This document shows positions 29,307 to 38,386 of a stretch of DNA of 41,460 nucleotides, in pieces. A program made the translations under genes and the position numbers. The DNA is taken from positions 1-41,460 of the forward strand of contig JAAAIG010000265.1 in the NCBI GenBank assembly GCA_015852425.1, written 5' to 3'. Under the pieces are notes generated by a model, which was given only the letters and a program-made list of their open reading frames with translations, did no database searches and was not told where the DNA came from. The DNA comes from Gryganskiella cystojenkinii (taxonomy: Eukaryota; Mortierellomycota; Mortierellomycetes; Mortierellales; Mortierellaceae). Within the stretch, counting starts at the first letter, position 1. Every line of letters starts with the position of its first letter.

Positions 29307-32282
29307 TCAGAAGCAGAACACATTGTTATCGACAAAATCACCCCCATAAATCTTGGCGAGAGCAGGGAGGCAGACAAGGTTAATCATTGGTGGAGGGCCA
29401 CAAAGGAGCACTATCTTACTCGTGGGACCATCAATAGAGTCTGGAGCGCTCCACCTGATCGGAAACAAGTGCTCCTGGATTATATCCTTGTTGATACGGC
29501 CCGTGCCATACTGCCATTCTTTAGAACTGTTGTTCGAGAGCACATGCCAAAGATGGAACCGTTCGGACCCAAAACTAGCGTCAGCTTGGTCAATCTCTTT
29601 GCGCATCAGTATATCATCCTCGGTACGGTTACAAAAGATCAACGAGACCTTGGTCGTATCCTGGACCTTGTCGGCCAATATTGCTTGCAGGATCTGGTAC
29701 ATGGGCGTCAGGCCTGTGCCTCCACAGATCATACCGATCTGGAGACATTTTCCTCTCCTTCCAGACGCGTGCGAGTAGTGACCTTGACCGATGTACTTGA
29801 AGCTTCCAATAGGACCCTTGAGCGCGATGCTTTCGCCTATTTTCATAGCCTCGAGGTACTGTGAAACGACACCACCGGCCGGGAATCGAGGGTTCATGTC
29901 TTTGAAGTAGACCTTGATCACCAGATCGAAGTGGCCCTGCCCATCCGGCGGGCTGGTTGGAGTGTAAGCTCGAATATACAGCGAATTGTTTGTTTTCACC
30001 CGCAAAAGCAAGTGGTTGCCTAAAGGGAGTCCCAGGAGTTGTTCTGGATCTCCAAACTTGAAACGAAAGAGCCTGGTGTTGTGGGTCAGATGGATCTTGT
30101 CCACCAGAGCGATGTCCTGCCATTTCTTTGGGTCAATAAATAGCCGAATGGTAGGCAATGGGGAAAAAAGGCTGTTTGATGGTGTCGTGAGCGAGTCGGA
30201 CAGAACATGCTTGACGATAGTGCACTCCCTTGGCACTGGCATAGTTGTAGCCAGCTCTCCAATGTAGTACTTGGCCAGCATGTCTCTAGCCTTGGCTGAA
30301 TGGATGGCATCGAAGTCTTCCGTGCAGTCTTCTCCCGCGTTCATGGTAATACTGTCAGCCCCTCCTGGATGCTCCTGCAGGAACTTTGTACAGTCATATA
30401 CCTTGCCGCTATGGATAATCCAGCAATCATTCTCCTTCGAGTGTTTTGAAACAACGTCTGCGGTATAACAGACAACTCCCGATACGACGGCATCGGACCC
30501 GTTGCTGGTACTCCTACTGCTTACAGAGACTTCTGCGACCGAGCCTTCCGTCTTTGTCTCTGCCGTTTTGGTCTCCATCGTCTGGAGCTTCGTGGATGCA
30601 GTGGCTGTCAGAATAGCAGCCGATCTCGTCGTGGGTACGATGGTGTCCTTGTCAGTCCCTTCACCCCTGGGTCTCATCCAGCCTCCACCTTGTTCCGATC
30701 CTGGCACCGTTGGATGAATGAATCGAAGGACAAGCTCGTTATCGTTCTCGCCCGCTACGCTGATATCGACCTGGATCCGGAACCAGCAATTATTCATCAT
30801 CCCCATCAGATTCCAGTTGAGGTCTTTGGGCTGCGAGTTCATCGTACTATCCCATGCTCGGACGTATATATCTTTGCACTTGAATAACTGGCACACAGGG
30901 ACTTGGACAGACCAGAAACACCAGCACCAATATCGTTGCCTTGGAAATGGGTCGTTTGTACACCGGTACAGTGACCATTCCTCCGGATGTTCAAGATTTG
31001 ACAACAGCCAAGAACTTCCAGAGTCGAGGGTTACCTCCACGCGAGTGATCTTTTTGCATCCGCCATTGTAAGCATAGCCGCTGATGGTAATTTCTTTGGT
31101 CAAGACATCAGGGTCAGATATGGGTAGGATCGATCCGTGAGCAGGCGAGCAAATAACGCTGTTGATGTTGAGTTCGTTGATGGTGTATTCAGGTCGGACC
31201 CACCATTGATCCCGCTTGGCCATGTCGGCATCGCTGACCACCGAGGGCAAAACTCGATTATCATGGTAGTGGTACCAGCTATCGGAGCGAGTATCTGAGA
31301 CGGTGATCTTGGTGAGGTATTTGATCATGCGGCCACCGATGACACCGGGAACGATCAAGCGGACGGGGAAACCATGATCGGGTGTAAGCCTGGCGCCATT
31401 CATTTCATAAGCTATCATCACGTCGTTCATAAAGTTCATCACCCGCTCCACAGAGAGACTTGTACCGTAGTGACCATTGGGGAGCTTGTCCGAACCGTCA
31501 AAGCAGACAAACCGAGCACCAGCCTGGATCCCTCGACATTGGTGAAGTAACAGGTCCCGGACGAGCACGCCTTTCCAAATCGCCGTGGACACAGCCCCGG
31601 GACCCCAATTGAATCCTATTGTCTGTTTATGCATGTTTTGCTCCTTGCGTCGATTGCCGGCACAAACAAGAGTAACGGGGATGTTGATGCTGGGAAGTTG
31701 TTCGAGCATTTCCATTGTCAGGGTCACCTCTGCGTTCACAAGTCTTTAGCCAGGAAAGGGGTTATTGCAAAGAGCAAGAAAGCAGGAGACATGGGAAACA
31801 AGAAATAAGGAGACGGAGGAAAATGAAAAAAAAAAATTAAGGTGATGTGGGCAATTTTAGGCATCGTCATCACCATTGCGACATATTCCTGTCAGTGCCT
31901 TACCCTCCAATAGATATGCGGTGGTCTTCCCAAGAGAGCTGAGGTACTGCACCATGGTTCCGGACATAGTGTATAGAACTTGGAGTGATGAACCCTTTGC
32001 TGAGAAGTAGTGGCACTGGCGGCTCACAGTTGAATGGATGCTTGCCTAAGTTGCGAGGCAAAAAGAAAAAAAAATATATTGGTCATGGAATATCTTGATG
32101 ATCATATATGAAAGAAGAAAAAGACTGGCTCTCTGCGAGACGTGTGCGGGATTGGTGTCTGCACCTGTTAGTCGAATGAGCTCTGAGTGTCTCTTAATCC
32201 ATCTGTCTGGGGTGTTGGCATCGCGAGGATCATGAATTATTGACACCTCGTCGTCGATGAGGTCAGTATGAATCGCCGGCAT
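29307..32282 (-). CDS. Assimilatory nitrate reductase (molybdopterin, cytochrome b5, FAD), three exons
   Basis: Join of 32282..32165, 32045..31904 and 31743..29307 (introns 119 and 160 nt) gives 898 aa, in the fungal range (873-982). It reduces nitrate to nitrite with NAD(P)H in the cytosol. Joins restore RLTG-KHPFNCEPPVPLLLSKGF and HRISIGG-LVNAEVTLTM. Domains: Mo-pterin with the active-site Cys in TLVCAGNRR (about 114); dimerisation part with YWCWCFW and RAWDSTMNSQPKDLNWN; cytochrome b5 with haem ligands in HPGGADS (His 545) and AIHSAKAR (His 568); FAD site RAYTPTSP (about 678); NAD(P)H site CGGTGLTPMYQ (about 761) and CGPPPM (about 868). All cofactor residues that I can check are intact. 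It diverges from the nitrate transporter and precedes nitrite reductase. The start is the first in-frame ATG (32282). Homologous to niaD and nit-3. Confidence 0.96.
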
Positions 32283-33008
32283 TATGGGGGTGGTCAAAAT
32301 GAGGTTTGTGGTGTGTGTCTGCTGCTGTGCAAAGAGTTCGTGGTGTACGTATTTTTGCTGTCGTGTGAGGGACTTGTCCGCGTGTGTTGTCGTTAGCTTT
32401 GTGCGAAAGAAGTGTTTCCTATTTGAAAGTTCTTATAAAGAAATTTCGTGCTCGCTCTGTGGCGCACGTGCGTAGAACGGGGGGGGGGGGAGGTTCTCTG
32501 ATCAGAAAGTAAAATTCTGTTATCCCTTTTTAGTAAGCAGGCGCCTCGAGCGAGCAATCTTTCCGTCTCGTCAGTGATTCACGTGTAAACTTTGCACGCG
32601 TTTCTTTACACGTTTTCATTGTTCTTATCTATAGTTCGTCTCTAAACGGAAGCTTTCGAGATCCGGAAGCTGTCTACGGTCGTTAATGGGGAGAGGGGGG
32701 ACTTGATCGTTTTACGACCCTGAAGAAAACGACCCGCGAATCACCACAGCCTGGTCCACTAGTAATAAGTCCCCCTGTTTTAAAGCCTTCCCCCCATATT
32801 GACGGAAGCGTTGAACTGACGAGATGGAAAAATTGCTCGTAAGCCATCTTCTCTACCGTTCGGTGAGTGCTCTTTCCTATCTGAACACAAACAGACACGA
32901 TCCCCCCTCTATCTCTCTCTCTCCAAGGTTATATAAATGAACAGGACGCTCGAATTGAAACTTTGAAAACACAAATGTTTTGTCACCTCCTCGCATTACA
33001 CAAACCAT
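32283..33008. promoter_or_regulatory. Divergent promoter of nitrate reductase and nitrate transporter
   Basis: 726 bp between the two start codons. On the minus strand, HGATAR sites read AGATAA (32635-32640), AGATAG (32877-32882) and AGATAG (about 32909-32914), the class bound by AreA/Nit2 regulators under nitrogen limitation. A further TTATC lies at 32520-32524. A TATATAAAT box at 32930-32938 lies about 70 bp before the transporter ATG. A run of 12 G spans 32479-32490. No clear NirA motif was seen. Confidence 0.6.
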
Positions 33009-35036
33009 ATGACGTTAGCCACCAAGATCTTTCCAGACCAAATCCTTGTCGATGATGAGGGCAAGGCCACCAACATCAAACTCTTCTCTTTCTCGCGGCC
33101 ACATATGAGAGCCATGCATCTTTCGTGGCTGTCGTTCTTCATTGCATTCATGGGATGGTTCGCAATCCCTCCTTTAATGCCAACCATCAAAGCCGATCTC
33201 AACCTCAGTCCTAGTCAAGTCTCAAACTCAAATGTAACCAGTGTCAGTGCTACCATCCTGGCCCGACTAATGATCGTAAGTGTCACAGAGTGTCAATGAA
33301 TCACGACTAAGGCAAGGCAAGAATGGCCTTCGAGGGACAAGGGCGAGGGATGAGGAGTGCTGAGAGGGGAAGAATACAGTGCTTAAGGTTATCCGTGGGA
33401 TCTATTCATGTTAATACTAGGCGGAGAACTAAATGAAGGGTGTGGAAAGGAGAAGGATATATAAGAATAAGAGGGTAAAGTAGTAAGAGACGAAGCGAAG
33501 TAATAAGAAGAGGCAAACTTGTTAAGAAAGAAACAATGTAGTTAAAGAAAGAGCAAAGCAGTTAGGGAGGCGAGGTATAAACGAGCTAGAACACGAGTTC
33601 AGCGGTTGTGATAGTGAGTCTGTGACACAGAGCTGTGGACTCGTCGTGGATGCACTGAACAAATGCTAACCAGATATAACTGTCATCTGACTGGCTTTAG
33701 GGACCTATGTGTGATCGATACGGCCCTAGGAGGGCCATGGCCGGCGTGCTCCTCATTGGTTCGTTTACCGTTGGAATGGCTGGCCTCGTGACGGATGCTA
33801 ATGGATTGATCATCCTTCGGTTTTTTATTGGTATTGCCGGTGCTGCCTTTGTGCCATGCCAATATTGGGCCTCACAGATGTTCTCGGCCAACCTAGTCGG
33901 CACAGCCAACGCGATTTGCGGTGGGTTCGGCAATATGGGGGCCGGCGTCTCCTATTTCCTTATCCCGTTGATCTACAATGGTATCGCCCTCAGATTACCG
34001 CCACACCAAGCCTGGCGTGTCACCTTGATCGTCCCCGCTTGTCTATGCATTGTCATGGCGGTGGCAGATTATCTCCTAGGAGATGATCGTCCAATAGGAG
34101 CATGGAATAACTGCGGCGATACAAGCCCAGAGGACCTTGATGCCGAGAAGCACGGACTGCCACGGCCGGCCTCCGACCACGATTCCATTCATACTGAAAA
34201 CTTGTCGTCAGACGACGGAAAAAAAAATTCCAGCCCCGCGAAGGAGTTACCCAATCACACTATCACCCTGCCCGAACGCGGTACATCGGCCATAACGGAG
34301 TTGTTATTCCAGCTCAAGAATCCTTCGGTCCTGATCCTCATGTTCCAGTACGGCTGTTCATTTGGACTCGAGTTGGCGGTCGACAACATGATAGGAGAGT
34401 TCTTTCATCAACACTTTGGGCTCTCACAGACTACCTCGGGTATGCTGGGATCCATTTTTGGACTCATGAACCTCTTCTCTCGCGCGAGCGGTGGCATGTT
34501 GGCCGATCATGTCAACACCTTGGTCGGTGAGGGCGTCCAAGGCCGTATGCTTGTTCATTTTTGCATCTTGATGCTTGAGGGATCCTTTCTCATTGGATTT
34601 TCCTTTGCGCTTGGATCCTTGCGTTCCTCGATCACAGTCTTGGTTATGTTCAGCTTCTTTGTTCAAGCTGGATGTGGTACCACGTTTTGTAAGTTGATTT
34701 TTGGGACGCATTTTATTTATAGTGTTTTTTAATCGACTTTATGTCTTTGTCCGATTTCTCATTACATCCTCTGTTCCTTTTCTTTTGGGTGTTCATGTAG
34801 CTATAGTCCCATTTGTCAATCCAAGATCCAAAGGCGCCGTCTACGGTCTTGTTGGTGCCGGCGGGAGCCTTGGTTCGATTGTTTTCAACTATATCTTCAA
34901 GTTTTATGGCCTCGATTATATCGCTGCCTTCCGTGTCATTGGATATGTAGCGTTCGCAGGCGCTCTGCTCACATTGTTCCTGAGAATCCAACATCGGATG
35001 CTTCTTGGACTTGTTTTCAAGAACTTGAATCCTTAA
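33009..35036 (+). CDS. High-affinity nitrate/nitrite transporter, NRT2/CrnA type, three exons
   Basis: Join of 33009..33275, 33701..34688 and 34801..35036 (introns 425 and 112 nt) gives 496 aa. Major facilitator superfamily, nitrate-nitrite porter family, plasma membrane; imports nitrate with protons. Family marks: MHLSWLSFFIAFMGWFAIPPL in TM1; an Arg in TM2 before GPMCDRYGPRRA (joined across intron 1); first nitrate signature GGFGNMGAG (about 163-171, TM5); second Arg in NLFSRASGGMLAD (TM8); second signature GAGGSLGS (about 438, TM11). The central loop (about 225-275) is hydrophilic and Ser/Asp-rich, as in fungal CrnA. Intron 1 is long and purine-rich. The gene is divergent from nitrate reductase, as expected for co-regulation. 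Confidence 0.95.
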
Positions 35037-35394
35037 GAAAATGATTTGTAAATCATTACTACCGGACAATCTATTTGCAGGGTATTGATATAACCTGCAA
35101 TCCTATGTGGCGGGTATCGACTATGCAACGGGTGCCACGTCAAATAGGTCTTCAAGTTTTTTTTGTTGTAGACCGTCTAATAACGAGTAGTTTGGAGGGT
35201 GAAAAGTATTGTCTGCGTGCCAATACCAAGAAACCGGCAGTACGCCTCCATCATTTGTGCCACAGAATAAACTACAGTACATATTCACTGAGATATAATG
35301 TCTGGTCGCCTATGCTGTAACACAGCATATTCTTTCGTACTGCACGATCAATGCCCTTTCTGTTTTTAACTTACCCTTTTTTTTTGACGAACAA

Positions 35395-36409
35395 GCTGGA
35401 GATGAGGGCCGCCGACTTCAGTCATCTTTCGATTTAACCATTGGTGCGAACGTCGAATGGTATTCATGTGCTGGTTTCCGATCAGTAACCAGCATAACAT
35501 TCGCGAAACTCCCAAGCATCCTGGTTATCAACACTCCTTCGATCCAAGACAAGCCGATAGTGTTTCCAACCAGTTTTATTCAATTTGTGGGACATGAGCT
35601 CTACCTTGCGTTAGTCATATACAGCAATGACGGACACTTTCGTTGTGCTGTGATGATCAAAGACCGAATAGTCCTGTATGATGGGATGGGCCAGCCAACG
35701 TCACAATGGATAGCCAAAGGCCGTCTTCGAGAGTAACTAGGTACTTTTATTTCTGAGGTGTGGTACAGAGGGCGGCCCGCGAATATTCCATAACATCAAC
35801 CATTGCCGTCAGCAACCAATGACATTGAGAAGCAGCCAATAGTCTCTGTTTGAAGGAGCCAGAACAGATTGAGTACAAAGAGTCCGGCAAGAACCTTTCT
35901 GGCAAGACTATGCTGGACAAGACCGGCTCCCTATTGACCAACAAAGCTAAAAAGCACTCCTTTGGCATACGGCTCTCAGAGCACTTTGTTGGAATTAAGG
36001 GTAGAAGGCCAGTCTGTGCAGGCTGTAAAGTTGAGATGGAACGTAACTCAAGGCTGATTGTGCACTGGCAGGTCACCAAAGTCATCAAAGGGTGGACAAA
36101 AGCTGTGTCCTTCCATTTTAATAACTCGTGTCTGGTAAATCTACCAAAGGAGCAATTGCAAGAAGATGTACAGTACAGCCCGCCTTATACAGTCTCGAGC
36201 AGAATACTTCAAGTCCTAAAACTCAGGAGAGCCTGTTGGAGACCATTACTAGTTTCGCAGACAAGGTTCCCCAGGATCAACCACAAAGACTTGAGACCAA
36301 GACAGGCGAAGTTCCGAGGCTTCACATTCTTATCAAACAAGGCTACCGTCTCTTTGACTTCACGTTTCATCCATTTGCTCAGAACTGGTCGACGATCACG
36401 TTGATCTAA
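35395..36409 (+). pseudogene. Broken gene with ubiquitin-protease-like His box and Cys-rich segment, possibly transposon-derived
   Basis: Frame 1 (35395-35736) is 113 open codons without a start, including SFIQFVGHELYLALVIYSN, then DGHFRCAVMIKDRIVLYDG. The GHF and YDG elements resemble the His box of C19-type ubiquitin proteases; no Cys box precedes it. Frame 2 (35850-36200) has HSFGIRLSEHFVGIKG, then RPVCAGCKVEMERN and HFNNSC, a possible zinc-binding pattern. Frame 3 (36128-36409) has SLLETITSFADKV and HILIKQGYRLFDFTFHPF. At least two frame changes and a missing 5' end show decay. The combination resembles accessory ORFs of fungal mobile elements, but this is inference. Confidence 0.45.
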
Positions 36410-36664
36410 GACCCGGACTTTTGTTGGGGTATGACTGAGATCGATTTTACAACAGGCTATAATCTCCACGTCTTCTTCGACCAGTTCGATCTCCTTTTCC
36501 ACCTCCTCCATGTCGTTGTGCTCTTCTCCTTCCTCTTCTTTGTCAGTAAGAGCCTCGTCCAGGGCCTGACAGGGCCTCATCGTCAGGGGTTCCCTCTTTA
36601 GGGAAAATTTTGAAACAATCTAGGTTGAGGAACCGATGATCCTTGGCGACTCACTTGAACGTCC

Positions 36665-36686
36665 TCAGGACAGGACAGGACAGGAC
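36665..36686. repeat. Short pentanucleotide repeat (GGACA)n
   Basis: About four copies of AGGAC/GGACA just beyond the 3' end of the F-box/LRR pseudogene. Replication-slippage type. Confidence 0.7.
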
Positions 36687-36688
36687 GC

Positions 36689-37970
36689 CTAGATAACTTG
36701 AATATCCGCACTATGGATATGTTCTGCGTTGTGGATCACCAGGGACTTGAGAAACGAATAGTGTTGCAAGACAGGCCCCCGAAGTCGTTCCCATTGCATC
36801 TCTGTAAACTCTAACGGCCTCAAGTCCGAGGGGTGAGTGAACTCTAGTACGATAGCAATGATCTCGTAATCCCAGTCGAGTTCCTCCATATACGTGCCAT
36901 TCGCTCGGATATCCAGTAAGTCGGACAATGGGCCATGAGGACTCGACTGAGTGCGACTTGACAATCATCTCGAATCCGGGGAATACACCAACAGACCAGA
37001 GACTGGAACCCCAACTGCAAGAAGACTAAGATAAACTCTTGAGGGTATAGTTGATCATGATCGGGTAATTCAAGTTCTTGAAGTTGAAAAGGGAAACAAC
37101 AGTTGAGTCGGTGGCGTTGAAGCGATTCCAGGGTCTGATCAAACAGATCTGCTTCATCGTAGGTCGAGAATTCGATCTCGGGGTCGAGGCCGGTCGCGAA
37201 CGAAAATCTCAAGGTCGTCAAATACGGTAAGCCAAAGAGATGACTAAAAAAGTTCAGGGTCTCGGGCAACAACTTAAGTTCACCGTTCTTGTCGCCCTGG
37301 ATATGTATCGAGGTCAGGGTCGCGAGAAGGGGGAGTTCTGTGAGGATAGGGATGAGTTCGTCGGTTCTTTGGGTCATGAGATCGACATGAAACTGGAGTT
37401 CTTGTATCAGAGAGTTGTCGTTTAAAATCCGGACGAGTTGATCCAGATGAACATCTTGAGGTAGTTCCCTCTGACTCGTGTAACGGAACCTTACAAGACC
37501 GATGCAGACCGGTGTCTTGTTGAGTTCAATGCGATTCTTGGCTGCTTCGAGTTCAACCGAGGTCATTCTGGCGCCGGGTTTGAGACCCTTTCCCAGCAAG
37601 GGCTTGAATCGTTGCTGTTCTCTTTCACGTTTCCGTTGTTTTCGTTCGGCAGTGGTCTGACCGAGAAGATGGTCGAGGATGCCCGAAAGGACGCTCGTGA
37701 ATTCACGGATCGAATGTGTTGACGGTTTCGAATGAGTCCTGGACTAATGTCTGCGCCGACATCACGACCGAAAATGTAGTTTTTCCAGAGACTGGATGCA
37801 ACAAGGGCATGGAATTGTTTGTTGAGGCGAGAGAGACGAGCAAGTTGGGTGCAAGGGAGACGGGAGAGAATAGCAAGGACGAGGTTTTCGTTCTCGAGGA
37901 TGCGTTTGAAGGCATTGCTGACACTGACATTGATGGGTTTTTAGATTTCTTCTTTTTGATGGGCTTTATG
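36689..37970 (-). pseudogene. F-box / leucine-rich type gene disrupted by three frameshifts
   Basis: On the minus strand: a start frame MKPIKKKKSKNPSMSVS near 37975; then a shift into an F-box-like segment (ILENENLVLAILSRLPC, then LARLSRLNKQFHALVASSLWK) with an F-box Pro-Leu core; then a second shift near 37705 into SIREFTSVLSGILDHLLG, a charged ERKQRKREREQQRF helix and a 251-codon Leu-rich body (LDQLVRILNDNSLIQELQF, LLATLTSIHIQGDK, LPYLTTLRFS); and a third shift near 36940 into LDIRANGTYMEELDWDYE and LKSLVIHNAEHI ending at 36689. F-box proteins link targets to SCF ubiquitin ligases. No splice sites explain the shifts, so the copy is probably dead, or the sequence has errors. An acidic tract at about 36460-36580 may be further decayed C-terminus. 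Confidence 0.65.
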
Positions 37971-38386
37971 TGATTATGAGATTATGGTGGGGGAGCGAGA
38001 GTTGCTTGATGTGAATGAAATGTGCTTGTTGTTTAGCGTAAAACATTAAAGAGGTAGCCATCGTCAACAAAGTGCAATGATAAGAGTTGAAGAAGGTACG
38101 ATTAGCTTTGGAACAGGCAATGCGATGGGAATAAAAAAGTCGACAAGAACGTTTTGGAGCAACAAAAAGAGGTATGAAAAAAAGGATCTGTGGCCGTGGG
38201 TTGTGGAGGGATAGAAGGGGGTTTCACTCCGGGCGTACACGGCAGACACTTAAATTAACGCCACCAAAATAACTTTTCTTTGGCAAATGAAGAGCCTCTT
38301 TATTCTTTAATACGTACCGATACTTATCGTTGCTATCATTATCATTATCATGATCATCAGAACAATTCTCCTTTATCAGTAGCGTC
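37971..38386. other. Intergenic stretch with no supported gene
   Basis: AT-rich, between the F-box/LRR pseudogene and the 3' end of the 830-aa gene. An ATTATCATTATCATGATCATC microrepeat lies near 38336-38357. No gene recognised. Confidence 0.5.
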
